Shown: piece by piece, positions 53,812-61,854 of the stretch
How positions within the stretch are numbered: position 1 is the first letter of the stretch
How the letters are laid out: every line of letters starts with the position of its first letter
Position numbers and translations under genes: made by a program
The notes under the pieces: generated by a model
Told to the model about the DNA's origin: nothing
Seen by the model: only the letters and a program-made list of their open reading frames with translations
Databases searched by the model: none
Source: G020354785 sp964461435
Lineage (GTDB): Bacteria > Bacteroidota > Bacteroidia > Bacteroidales > UBA10428
NCBI GenBank assembly: GCA_964461435.1
Contig: CAYWUI010000010.1
Coordinates: forward strand, 1 to 64,000
Length of the DNA stretch: 64,000 bases
Reading direction: 5' to 3'

Positions 53812-53843
53812 AAAAGGTTTGCAGGTATTGCAGGCCTTTTTTT
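53812..53843 (+). terminator. intrinsic terminator in hisG leader
   Basis: AAAAGG at 53812-53817 pairs with CCTTTT at 53835-53840, with an inner TGCA/TGCA pairing, followed by a run of T. It ends 17 bases before the hisG start codon. Confidence 0.6.
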
Positions 53844-53859
53844 ATTTAAAAGGTTTGCT

Positions 53860-54720
53860 ATGGAAAAATTAAAAATTACAATTCAAAAGGAAGGAAGATT
53901 GAATGAAAAATCTTTGCATCTTATAGAAGATTGTGGAATATTATTAACACAGGAGGGGCGAAGGAGGCTGGTTTCCTTGGGGCAGAACTTTCCCCTGGAA
54001 GTGTTATATGTGCGTGATGATGATATCCCTCAGTATGTATATGACGGTGTGGCAGATATAGGCATAGCAGGTGAGAACACAGTGCTGGAAAGATGCAAAG
54101 ATGTTAAAATAATAGAGAGGCTGGGATTTGCCAGATGCAGGCTATCTCTGGCCATACCCCAATCGGTAAAATATACGGGCAAAGAGTTTTTTAACGGTAA
54201 AAAGATCGCTACTTCATACCCGGTAATTCTGCAGAAATATCTTGATGAGAACAATATAAGTGCTGAAATTCATGAGATCAGCGGTTCTGTTGAGATAGCG
54301 CCGGGCATTGGCCTTGCCGATTCTATTTTTGACATAGTAAGCTCGGGAAGCACGCTTGTCAGCAACAGGCTTAAAGAAGTTGAAGTGGTATGTCATTCGG
54401 AGGCAGTAATAATTGCTGCGCCCCACCTGGCAAAGGATAAAAAAAATATTCTGGATGATTTGCTGTTCAGAATTAAGTCGGTGCAGCGTTCACGTAATTA
54501 TAAGTATATTCTGCTTAATGCCCCTGATGATAAAATAGACAAGATAGTGAAGCTTTTGCCGGGGATGAAGAGTCCGACAATTATCCCGTTATATGAAAAA
54601 GGATGGAGCTCATTGCATTCGGTAATTAGTGAAAATGAATTCTGGGAAGTAATAAGCAAATTAAAAGAATATGGCGCACAAGGTATTCTTGTGACTTCAA
54701 TTGAGAAAATGATAATTTAA
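53860..54720 (+). CDS. hisG: ATP phosphoribosyltransferase, long form
   Basis: 286 residues, the HisG-L type with catalytic domains (LKITIQKEGRLNEKSLHLI, DDDIPQYVYDGVADIGIAGENTV, ISGSVEIAPGIGLADSIFDIVSSGSTL) and a C-terminal ACT-like regulatory domain (about residues 215-286) that mediates feedback by histidine. It catalyses the first step, ATP plus PRPP. Preceded by the leader described at 53706-53859. A DMT-family transporter gene begins 8 bases after the stop, before hisD. Confidence 0.96.
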   Translation: MEKLKITIQKEGRLNEKSLHLIEDCGILLTQEGRRRLVSLGQNFPLEVLYVRDDDIPQYVYDGVADIGIAGENTVLERCKDVKIIERLGFARCRLSLAIPQSVKYTGKEFFNGKKIATSYPVILQKYLDENNISAEIHEISGSVEIAPGIGLADSIFDIVSSGSTLVSNRLKEVEVVCHSEAVIIAAPHLAKDKKNILDDLLFRIKSVQRSRNYKYILLNAPDDKIDKIVKLLPGMKSPTIIPLYEKGWSSLHSVISENEFWEVISKLKEYGAQGILVTSIEKMII

Positions 54721-54728
54721 AATTAAAA

Positions 54729-55634
54729 ATGAAGGCGAGTAATTTTTTTCAGTTTTCCGTTCCGGCTCTAATATGGGGGACAACATGGTATGCCATAAAG
54801 TTCCAGCTAGGGATTGTTAATCCTTTATGCTCTGTGGCATACAGGTTTGCTGCTGCCGGAATATTATTGCTCGTTATTTGCAGGTTATTGAAATTAAATC
54901 TCAGATTTTCGCTGCGCAGCCATTTTTTTATGTTACTTCAGGGCCTGCTTCTTTTCAGTACAAATTACTGGCTTGTATATATAGCTGAGCAGCATTTAAC
55001 AAGCGGACTGGTAGCCATAGTATTTTCACTGATAATCTTTTTAAATATATTTTTTAATTCCATAATACTTAAGGGCGCCATAAGGAAAAAGGTTTTATTT
55101 GGAGGCATACTGGGTATTACAGGCACATTGCTCATATTTAAAAATGAACTGCATGTCTTCAGCTTTTCTGATAAGAATTCCTATGCATTAATAATATCCT
55201 TAATTTCTATTATTTTAGCATCACTGGGAAATATTACATCAGCATATAATCAGAAGAATAAGCTGCCGGTTATCCAGACTAACGCATTCGGCATGACATA
55301 CGGTTCTTTATTAACATTTGTGGTGGCACTGATAGCAGGGACAGAGCTGAAGTTTGAGGTGTCAGCTCCGTATATAATTTCACTCCTGTACCTGGCTATA
55401 TTTGGTTCTATTGCAGCTTTCAGCTTCTATTTGAAATTAATCGGAAATATAGGACCTGACAGGGCCTCTTATGTCATTTTAATTGCACCTGTGATAGCAG
55501 TTATTGTATCAATTATTTTCGAAGATTATAATCCCGGCAAATCAGCTGTAATAGGAATAGTGCTATTAATTTCAGGTAATTTTCTGGCAATGAGTAAACG
55601 TACTAATTTAGCTAATATTCTAAAATGGAAATAA
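54729..55634 (+). CDS. EamA/DMT family transporter
   Basis: 301 residues with ten hydrophobic segments, two EamA repeats. N-terminal SVPALIWGTTWYAIKFQLGI and the second-half AYNQKNKLPVIQTNAFGMTYGSLL are typical of drug/metabolite exporters. It starts 8 bases after hisG and its end overlaps hisD by 10 bases (ATG of hisD lies inside its last codons). It is therefore embedded in the histidine operon. A role in exporting an amino acid or intermediate is possible but unproven. Confidence 0.87.
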   Translation: MKASNFFQFSVPALIWGTTWYAIKFQLGIVNPLCSVAYRFAAAGILLLVICRLLKLNLRFSLRSHFFMLLQGLLLFSTNYWLVYIAEQHLTSGLVAIVFSLIIFLNIFFNSIILKGAIRKKVLFGGILGITGTLLIFKNELHVFSFSDKNSYALIISLISIILASLGNITSAYNQKNKLPVIQTNAFGMTYGSLLTFVVALIAGTELKFEVSAPYIISLLYLAIFGSIAAFSFYLKLIGNIGPDRASYVILIAPVIAVIVSIIFEDYNPGKSAVIGIVLLISGNFLAMSKRTNLANILKWK

Positions 55635-56908
55635 TAAGATATCCTGAACCGGCCACATGGGCAGACATTTTAAAGCGCCCTGTGTATGATAATAAGTTGA
55701 TTTATGAATCAGTAAGGCAAATATTAACCGACGTCAAAGAGAATGGTGATGATGCATTAAAAAAATATTCATTGAAATTTGATGGTGTGAATCTGGAAAG
55801 CTTTGCGGTAGAAAGGGAAGAGATAAATCAATCTGAAAAATTTATAAGCAAGGACCTAAAGCAGGCAATACTTCGTGCCATGGTGAATATTGAAAAATTC
55901 CATTCATCACAAAAACAAAAGACCAGAATTATTAATGTCACCAGGGGAGTAAAATGCTGGCAAAAAAGTGTGGCGGTGGAGAAAATCGGACTTTATATTC
56001 CGGGGGGCTCGGCCCCGCTGTTTTCGACAGTCCTTATGCTTGGAATACCAGCCAGGATCGCAGGATGCAAAGATATTATCATGTGCACGCCTCCTGATAA
56101 AAAAGGCACCATAAACCCTGCAATATTATATTGTGCCGGACTGGTGGGGGTTACGGCAATATTTAAAATTGGTGGTGCTCAGGCTATAGCTGCCATGGCC
56201 TACGGTACAGAAACGGTACCCGGGGTCTATAAAATATTCGGACCGGGAAATCAATATGTCACGGCTGCAAAACAACTTGTGACAATGGATGGACTTGCTA
56301 TAGACCTGCCTGCCGGCCCCTCTGAAGTGGCCGTAATTGCTGATATCTCGGCCTGTCCCGAATTTGTGGCTTCTGATCTGTTGTCCCAGGCGGAGCACAA
56401 TCCCGACAGCCAGGTAATATTAGCAACTACGGAAGAAAAAGTTATTACAATGGTCAGTGAAGAATTGCAGAAACAGATTAAGGAACTTCCAAAAAAAGAG
56501 CTTGCCAGGCAATCATTGCAAAATAGCAGGATTCTGCTGATGAGAAACATGACAGATATTATAGATATTATAAATTCATACGCTCCCGAGCACTTAATAA
56601 TTTCTGCCCGGCATGCCGGCAGTATAGCCGAACAGATAACCAATGCGGGATCGGTATTTATCGGCAATTACTCTCCTGAGAGCGCAGGGGACTATATGTC
56701 AGGCACTAATCATACCCTTCCGACAAACGGATATGCAAAAGCATACAACGGACTGAACCTTGATGACTATGTCAGGAAAATAACATTTCAGAAAGTAAGC
56801 AGAAGAGGATTAAAAAAGATAGGCCCTGCAATAAAAATTATGGCTGAGGCAGAAGAACTGGCTGCACACAGGCATGCCGTGGATATAAGACTTAAAAAAA
56901 TCAGATAA
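55625..56908 (+). CDS. hisD: histidinol dehydrogenase
   Basis: 427 residues. It oxidises histidinol to histidine with two NAD+. Conserved stretches are EKIGLYIPGGSAPLFSTVLML, KIGGAQAIAAMAYGTETVP, IFGPGNQYVTAAKQLV, DLPAGPSEVAVIAD, LLSQAEHNPDSQ (zinc ligands Gln/His) and SGTNHTLPTNGYAK. Overlaps the EamA gene by 10 bases. No hisC or hisB follows; the operon ends here and non-coding sequence begins, so the remaining his genes must lie elsewhere. Confidence 0.97.
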   Translation: MEIIRYPEPATWADILKRPVYDNKLIYESVRQILTDVKENGDDALKKYSLKFDGVNLESFAVEREEINQSEKFISKDLKQAILRAMVNIEKFHSSQKQKTRIINVTRGVKCWQKSVAVEKIGLYIPGGSAPLFSTVLMLGIPARIAGCKDIIMCTPPDKKGTINPAILYCAGLVGVTAIFKIGGAQAIAAMAYGTETVPGVYKIFGPGNQYVTAAKQLVTMDGLAIDLPAGPSEVAVIADISACPEFVASDLLSQAEHNPDSQVILATTEEKVITMVSEELQKQIKELPKKELARQSLQNSRILLMRNMTDIIDIINSYAPEHLIISARHAGSIAEQITNAGSVFIGNYSPESAGDYMSGTNHTLPTNGYAKAYNGLNLDDYVRKITFQKVSRRGLKKIGPAIKIMAEAEELAAHRHAVDIRLKKIR

Positions 56909-57005
56909 TAGCTCCCTTCTTTTTATATGTTCTTATCGTCTGCACATCCGCATATTGGATAACAGGATAATAATAAAAGGATCCGTTTTGTGCTGCATTT
57001 AAAAG

Positions 57006-57017
57006 TGATGAATATCA
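57006..57017. promoter_or_regulatory. FNR-type palindrome A
   Basis: GTGATGAATATCAT contains TGAT-N4-ATCA, the CRP/FNR-family half-sites. First of five such sites in the hisD to M1-peptidase gap. Confidence 0.4.
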
Positions 57018-57041
57018 TCATATAATAATAACATATATCAC

Positions 57042-57055
57042 TTGATTTATATCAA
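57042..57055. promoter_or_regulatory. FNR-type palindrome B (perfect)
   Basis: TTGATTTATATCAA is an exact match to the FNR consensus TTGAT-N4-ATCAA. Its centre is about 85 nt upstream of small-RNA unit 1. Confidence 0.55.
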
Positions 57056-57133
57056 CTTATATTTAATAAGTTCGTAAATTTAATTAAACAAAATCATAGG
57101 TTCTTTCATAGTTAAAAATAATTTAAGGTTTAG

Positions 57134-57240
57134 TTAGATTTAGGGTTAATAATAAGTACAGATGTGAGTTTTTTTCGTTTGATAGGATTTAATTAGTTTT
57201 AGGTGTTGAATAATCCCGGTTAATCCGGGATTATTTTTTT
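57134..57240 (+). ncRNA. small RNA candidate, unit 1
   Basis: 107 nt sharing blocks of 15, 7, 9 and 12 identical bases with unit 2: TTAGATTTAGGGTTA (57134-57148), AGTACAG (57155-57161), TTTGATAGG (57178-57186) and TTAGTTTTAGGT (57193-57204). It ends in a terminator with a perfect 11-bp stem. No open frame is conserved between the two units. The body has three single-stranded TAGG cores, a plausible protein or base-pairing site. The promoter is uncertain. I do not recognise the family. Confidence 0.6.
57209..57240 (+). terminator. terminator of small-RNA unit 1
   Basis: AATAATCCCGG at 57209-57219 pairs with CCGGGATTATT at 57225-57235 around TTAAT, then a T-run. Confidence 0.9.
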
Positions 57241-57246
57241 GAATAA

Positions 57247-57260
57247 ATGATTTATATCAT
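57247..57260. promoter_or_regulatory. FNR-type palindrome C
   Basis: ATGATTTATATCAT, with TGAT-N4-ATCA half-sites, 7 bases before palindrome D and upstream of unit 2. Confidence 0.5.
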
Positions 57261-57266
57261 CACTAA

Positions 57267-57283
57267 ATGATAATATATATCAT
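57267..57283. promoter_or_regulatory. palindrome D, wider spacing
   Basis: ATGAT-AATATAT-ATCAT: the same half-sites with a 7-base spacer. Its centre is 85 nt before unit 2, the same distance as palindrome B before unit 1. Confidence 0.35.
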
Positions 57284-57316
57284 TGTAATTCATAAAAAAT
57301 GAAATTCTTTTTATTC

Positions 57317-57348
57317 TATCTTTGAGTCCAGTAAGTATATTAATATTG
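57317..57348 (+). promoter_or_regulatory. two candidate -7 boxes for unit 2
   Basis: TATCTTTG at 57317-57324 matches TAnnTTTG exactly. TAATATTG at 57341-57348 has one mismatch but would start the RNA within a few bases of the conserved block at 57360. Which one is used cannot be told from sequence. Confidence 0.35.
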
Positions 57349-57359
57349 AATAGACTTAT

Positions 57360-57468
57360 TTAGATTTAGGGTTAGTATTTAGTACAGTCGCTAGATTTAT
57401 CATTTGATAGGGTTTATTAGTTTTAGGTATTCATAAGTCCCGGTTTTAAATCGGGACTTTTTATTTTT
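57360..57468 (+). ncRNA. small RNA candidate, unit 2
   Basis: About 109 nt, paralogue of unit 1 with the conserved blocks at 57360-57374, 57381-57387, 57403-57411 and 57417-57428 in the same order and nearly the same spacing. The variable part lies between the AGTACAG and TTTGATAGG blocks. Its terminator is different in sequence but equal in position. Conservation of unpaired blocks with divergence in the terminator is the pattern expected for functional sibling RNAs. Confidence 0.6.
57435..57468 (+). terminator. terminator of small-RNA unit 2
   Basis: AAGTCCCG at 57435-57442 pairs with CGGGACTT at 57452-57459, followed by a T-rich tract. Confidence 0.9.
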
Positions 57469-57481
57469 GCCGGTTTTGAGA

Positions 57482-57495
57482 ATGATAAATATCAT
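57482..57495. promoter_or_regulatory. FNR-type palindrome E
   Basis: ATGATAAATATCAT, TGAT-N4-ATCA, centred about 70 nt upstream of the predicted transcript start of the M1 peptidase gene, a common class I activator position. Confidence 0.45.
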
Positions 57496-57544
57496 CACAG
57501 TAATGCTAAATCAATTAAAACAAGGAAATAATTAAAACTTATAA

Positions 57545-57552
57545 TAAATTTG
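57545..57552 (+). promoter_or_regulatory. -7 box of M1 peptidase gene
   Basis: TAAATTTG is an exact TAnnTTTG match, 64 bases upstream of the ATG at 57617. Confidence 0.4.
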
Positions 57553-57616
57553 AGAATTTTACAGGTACTAATACGCTTATTGAAGCTGATTGGCTACTTT
57601 TTTGTTAAATATTATT

Positions 57617-59482
57617 ATGAAATTAGTGGTACTGGCAATTTTGTTTTTGTGTAATACAGAGACAATCTCATCTTCAGGGGATAGTGCCTTAATGAGTAAT
57701 TATGATGTAAAATTTTACAAACTTGACCTTGAAGCAAGCGATACAACAAATTATTTATCAGGTTCGGCAACAATTCTTATAAGGATAATTGACTCACCTC
57801 TAAATGAATTCATTTTTGAACTTGCAAATGATTATACTGTTGATTCTGTCCTGCTGGACAGTGTAAAAGCAGATTTTATCCATCAGGATGATAAAATCAC
57901 TGTTACTTCCGCCACAGATCAAGAGAAAAATTCACTGGCAAGCATACAGATTTTTTATTTCGGGTCTGTCAGTGCCGGTGATTCAAATCCCGGCATTTAC
58001 AATAAAAGAAGTAACCAGCTTGGGAAAAATGTTACCTATACACTTTCCGAGCCTTATTATTCTAAAAAGTGGTTTCCCTGCAAGCAGGTTATTACTGATA
58101 AAGCCGACTCTGTTTATGTCTTTGTAACGACCGACTCCGGATTAAAGGCCGGGTCAAACGGAATACTTACTTCGGCAGTTTCTCTGCCCGGAGATAAGGT
58201 CAGGTATGAATGGAAATCTCATTATCCTATTGCCTATTATCTTATTTCCATTGCCGTAGGAGACTATAATGATTATAGCTTTTATGTAAATATCGACGGA
58301 TTTGAAGACTCAATTCTCATTCAAAATTACATATATAATACAGCGGATTTTTTAACTGATAATAAGGTTAATATTGATAAAACCAAAGATCTGGTAGCAC
58401 TATTCTCTGAGAAATTCGGGCTCTATCCCTTCAGGGAAGAAAAATACGGACATACAATTGTGCCAATGGGGGGAGGCATGGAGCATCAGACGATGACTAC
58501 GCTGGGATTTTTTTCATTTGAACTTATTGCTCATGAACTGGCACATCAATGGTTTGGAGATAATGTTACCTGCGCAACATGGCAGGATATATGGATTAAT
58601 GAAGGATTTGCCAGCTATTCCGAATACATTGCAAACCAGTACTTGATTTCCCAGGATAAAGCTTCACTCTGGATGTCTGATGCTCATGATTATGTTAAAA
58701 CGGAGCCCGGAGGAACTATCTATATTCCCGACACTGATATTAGTGATCACAGGCGAATTTTTGATAACAGGCTTTCTTATAAAAAGGGAGCAGCAGTTAT
58801 TCATATGATAAGACACGAGATACAGGATGATTCCTTGTTTTTTCATGTGCTAAAGGAATTTCAGTCTTCATTTAAGGCTAATGTGGCAACCGGACTGGAT
58901 TTTAAGATGATTCTTGAAGAGCAGACAGGCAAAGATTTTACTGATTTTTTTAACCAGTGGTATTTTGGTGAAGGCTATCCGATATTAGATGTAAGCTGGG
59001 ATTATAATAATGATACGCTTACAATAAATTCATTTCAAACATCAAGCTCTGCTGCCAATCCGGTATTCAATACGCTTGTTGAATACAGGATTAAGCTTAA
59101 CCGGGGTGATACATCAATATTAATGCGGCAGCGGTCAAACTATGATCAATATAAGATATTTCTGAATGAGAAAGTGACGGACTTAAAAGTTGATCCTGAT
59201 AAATGGCTCCTGATGGATGTAAATGTGCAGAATTATCTTGAAAAAGAAAGAAAATATATTATAACACCTAATCCTGCGAGAGACAAGCTGGAAATTCAAT
59301 TTAGCAAACCGGTTGAAGAATACAGAATATATATAGCAGATACATCGGGCAGGATTATTGAGAACTTTAAAAGTAATACCCAGTACTACCGGCTGGATGT
59401 TGATTCTCTTTCCAAAGGCCTTTATTTTATTCTGATCAGGGAAAATGATAAATTATTTTCGTCCAAGTTTATAAAGATTTAA
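57617..59482 (+). CDS. M1 family metallopeptidase with T9SS sorting domain
   Basis: 621 residues from the ATG at 57617. An in-frame TTG at 57590 would only lengthen the N terminus before the signal peptide KLVVLAILFLCNTETISS. The zinc site is HELAHQWFGD with the distal Glu in NEGFASYSEY; the exopeptidase motif reads GGMEHQTM rather than GAMEN, as often in Bacteroidota. The last ~80 residues are a type A T9SS sorting domain (TPNPARDKLEIQFSKP, YRIYIADTSGRIIENF, GLYFILIRENDKLFSSKFIKI), so the enzyme is exported to the surface or medium. It probably trims peptides from the environment. Palindrome E may put it under oxygen control. Confidence 0.93.
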   Translation: MKLVVLAILFLCNTETISSSGDSALMSNYDVKFYKLDLEASDTTNYLSGSATILIRIIDSPLNEFIFELANDYTVDSVLLDSVKADFIHQDDKITVTSATDQEKNSLASIQIFYFGSVSAGDSNPGIYNKRSNQLGKNVTYTLSEPYYSKKWFPCKQVITDKADSVYVFVTTDSGLKAGSNGILTSAVSLPGDKVRYEWKSHYPIAYYLISIAVGDYNDYSFYVNIDGFEDSILIQNYIYNTADFLTDNKVNIDKTKDLVALFSEKFGLYPFREEKYGHTIVPMGGGMEHQTMTTLGFFSFELIAHELAHQWFGDNVTCATWQDIWINEGFASYSEYIANQYLISQDKASLWMSDAHDYVKTEPGGTIYIPDTDISDHRRIFDNRLSYKKGAAVIHMIRHEIQDDSLFFHVLKEFQSSFKANVATGLDFKMILEEQTGKDFTDFFNQWYFGEGYPILDVSWDYNNDTLTINSFQTSSSAANPVFNTLVEYRIKLNRGDTSILMRQRSNYDQYKIFLNEKVTDLKVDPDKWLLMDVNVQNYLEKERKYIITPNPARDKLEIQFSKPVEEYRIYIADTSGRIIENFKSNTQYYRLDVDSLSKGLYFILIRENDKLFSSKFIKI

Positions 59483-59545
59483 ATGCATCCTTAAAAATAT
59501 TTTCTAATATATTTGCTATCCTAATTAATAACTAAACAGTTAATC

Positions 59546-60211
59546 TTGAAAATATTCAGGAACAATATTTATTTTTTTATTCCATACCTTATAATATTAG
59601 CATTTACATCTTTTTTTCTGGTTACTTATTCCAGGGCTGAAATACACATTTACCTCAATCATTTCCATAATGGTTTTTCTGACAGCTTTTTTAATATCAT
59701 TACTTTCCTCGGCAGCGGGTATTTTGTTGTGTTTGTTTGCATCTGCCTTCTAATAGTTTCATTCAGGAAAGCCTTGCTTTTCTTTGCCACTTATCTTGCT
59801 ACAGGAATTGATGTTCAGATCCTTAAAAGGACTATTTTTGATCATGTGGTAAGGCCCGCGATGTACTTTAAAGATAATTATGACTTGTATTTTGTTGAGG
59901 GAGTGAAGATTTATAACAGGTATAGCTTTCCTTCAGGCCATGCAGCAACGACATTCGGATTTTTTGTTTGTATAGCACTGGTATCAAAAAACAATCTTGT
60001 TAAGATATCATCTTTGCTTCTGGCGTGCCTTGTTGCTTATTCAAGAGTATATCTTTCGCAACATTTCCTGGCAGACATTTATTTTGGCTCATTAATAGGA
60101 GTTGCCGGAGGCATGGTTTTCTATTATGTTATTTTTATTCTGGCAGGAGCGGTGCCTGATAAGTCACTTATATCATTACTAACAAAGGATGATAAACATA
60201 AAGGGACATAG
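59546..60211 (+). CDS. PAP2 family lipid phosphatase
   Basis: 221 residues, TTG start. Six membrane helices and the three phosphatase motifs: K-x-R-like KRTIFDHVVRPAMYF, SFPSGHAATTFGF and SRVYLSQHFLADIYFG with catalytic His. Family members dephosphorylate lipid pyrophosphates such as undecaprenyl pyrophosphate. The next gene, a GT39 transferase, overlaps it by 23 bases. Together with GT2 this looks like a polyprenyl-phosphate-linked sugar transfer set. Confidence 0.9.
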   Translation: MKIFRNNIYFFIPYLIILAFTSFFLVTYSRAEIHIYLNHFHNGFSDSFFNIITFLGSGYFVVFVCICLLIVSFRKALLFFATYLATGIDVQILKRTIFDHVVRPAMYFKDNYDLYFVEGVKIYNRYSFPSGHAATTFGFFVCIALVSKNNLVKISSLLLACLVAYSRVYLSQHFLADIYFGSLIGVAGGMVFYYVIFILAGAVPDKSLISLLTKDDKHKGT

Positions 60212-61844
60212 AATATTGATTTACCGGATTTTAATTGTGCTTACCGCAGCACTGTTATTTATACCTTTTTTGGGAGGGATACATCTTTTCGACTGGGATG
60301 AGGTTAATTTTGCTGAATCGGCCAGGGAAATGATAGTCAGTAAAGACTACCTCACAGTGCAGGTGGACTTTCAGCCGTTCAGGGAAAAACCCCCCCTGTT
60401 TATATGGATGCAGGTAATATCAATGAAAATATTCGGGATTAATGAATTCGCTGCCCGCTTTCCTAACGCTGTATGCGGGATCTTAACACTGCTGGTTTTA
60501 TTCAACACAGGCAGGAGAATATATGATGAGAAGTTCGGATTAATATGGGTAATGGCCTGGCTCGGAAGTTTTCTTCCTTTCCTCTATTTCAAATCAGGAA
60601 TTATAGATCCCTGGCTAAACTTTTTTATATTTTCAGGTATCTGCTTTTTTGTTTTATTTATACAAAACGGAGACAGGAAGAATATATGGCATCTCTTATT
60701 ATCTGCTGTGTTCATAGGGCTTGCTATATTGACCAAGGGCCCCGTGGCAATTATAATATTTATTTTAACAGTCACCATAATCTGGATATTTAACGGGTTT
60801 AAATTACCTCTTACCCTGGCCAACATTTCTATTTTTGTTTTTATACTGTTAATTGTCGGCGGATCCTGGTTTATCCTGCAGATTATAAATGGCAATTTTG
60901 ATGTTGTTGCCAGCTTTGTCAGATACCAGGCCAGGTTATTCCAGACAAAGGACGCAGGCCACGGCGGTTTCTTTTTATATCATTTAGTTATTCTTCTTGC
61001 AGGAGTATTTCCGGCTTCGGTTTTTGCCATCCAGGGATTTGTAAAGCACCCTGCCGACAATTTCTATCAGCGTACCTTCAGAAGATGGATGATAGTTCTT
61101 TTTTGGGTAGTTCTTATAATATTCTCAATAGTAAAAACAAAGATTGTTCATTATTCGTCACTTTGCTATTTCCCGCTTACCTACCTTGCCGCATTTACTA
61201 TTTACAAGATTATTAATAGAGAGATAAAATACAGCAGATGGCTTAATTTGCTGGTCATATCGCTGGGTTTTATTTTTGCACTGGCCGTTATCGCCTTGCC
61301 TGTTGTTAACATATACAAACAGCAGATTATTGATTCGGTAAAGATAAATGACCTGTTCGCCGCAGGCTGTTTACAGGCAGAGGTAAGCTGGCCGGGACTG
61401 ATTTCAGCAACAGGAATTATACTGGCATCAGGGGTATTAATTTTTGTGTTTTGCAATAAGCAGGAACATTTTGTAAAGGGAATTATATCACTCTTTGCCG
61501 CATCAACAGCATTCATATTTCTGAGTATCCTGACTATCGCACCGCGGGTTGAAAAATATGTCCAGAACGCTGTAATTCAGTTTTATAAGGACAAAAGGGA
61601 TGAAAATGCTTATTTTAGTACCCTGGGGTATAAAAGCTATGCTCAATATTTTTATACATGTAAGAAAAAGCCTGAAAATGATAAATCATATAATGAGCAG
61701 TGGCTGCTAAAGGGTGATATAGACAAGAAAGTATATTTTTCAATTAAGGCTGATAAGAAGGATAAGAAATTGGAAGAAAATCCTGAACTTAAGTTATTGT
61801 ATGAGAAAAACGGATTTGTTTTTTGTGAAAGAGATCCTGAATAA
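60189..61844 (+). CDS. glycosyltransferase family 39 (ArnT-like)
   Basis: 551 residues. The first luminal loop carries LFDWDEVNFAESAREMIVSKDY, with the catalytic Asp-Glu pair, and FREKPPLFIWMQVISMKIFG. About eleven membrane helices follow and a soluble C-terminal tail (from about residue 455). GT39 enzymes transfer a sugar from a polyprenyl phosphate to lipid A or proteins on the outer face of the inner membrane. Translation is coupled to the PAP2 gene by a 23-base overlap. Acceptor unknown. Confidence 0.9.
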   Translation: MINIKGHRILIYRILIVLTAALLFIPFLGGIHLFDWDEVNFAESAREMIVSKDYLTVQVDFQPFREKPPLFIWMQVISMKIFGINEFAARFPNAVCGILTLLVLFNTGRRIYDEKFGLIWVMAWLGSFLPFLYFKSGIIDPWLNFFIFSGICFFVLFIQNGDRKNIWHLLLSAVFIGLAILTKGPVAIIIFILTVTIIWIFNGFKLPLTLANISIFVFILLIVGGSWFILQIINGNFDVVASFVRYQARLFQTKDAGHGGFFLYHLVILLAGVFPASVFAIQGFVKHPADNFYQRTFRRWMIVLFWVVLIIFSIVKTKIVHYSSLCYFPLTYLAAFTIYKIINREIKYSRWLNLLVISLGFIFALAVIALPVVNIYKQQIIDSVKINDLFAAGCLQAEVSWPGLISATGIILASGVLIFVFCNKQEHFVKGIISLFAASTAFIFLSILTIAPRVEKYVQNAVIQFYKDKRDENAYFSTLGYKSYAQYFYTCKKKPENDKSYNEQWLLKGDIDKKVYFSIKADKKDKKLEENPELKLLYEKNGFVFCERDPE

Positions 61845-61854
61845 ACCAATACTA

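Larger units (their letters stand above)
53706..53859 (+). promoter_or_regulatory. hisG leader, candidate transcription attenuator
   Basis: A 150-nt leader. ACACATAC at 53734-53741 pairs perfectly with GTATGTGT at 53785-53792. Between them CCTTATAG (53757-53764) and CTATAGG (53770-53776) form an inner hairpin. A terminator hairpin with a T-run (53812-53843) comes before the start codon. The 14-base sequence TTTAAAAGGTTTGC occurs twice, at 53809-53822 and 53845-53858, flanking the terminator loop and reaching the ATG. It probably controls histidine synthesis by premature termination. The trigger (ribosome stalling or RNA/protein binding) is not determined. Confidence 0.6.

Noticed and set aside
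53706..53859. T-box riboswitch upstream of hisG
   Set aside because: The leader is too short, and I see no T-box sequence or specifier loop; Bacteroidota also rarely use T-boxes.
57134..57468. Tandem repeats as a CRISPR array
   Set aside because: Only two units of over 100 nt with internal variation and each with a terminator; no short repeats with regular spacers.
57590..57616. TTG at 57590 as start of the M1 peptidase
   Set aside because: The ATG at 57617 starts a standard signal peptide; the earlier codon adds residues of no obvious use.
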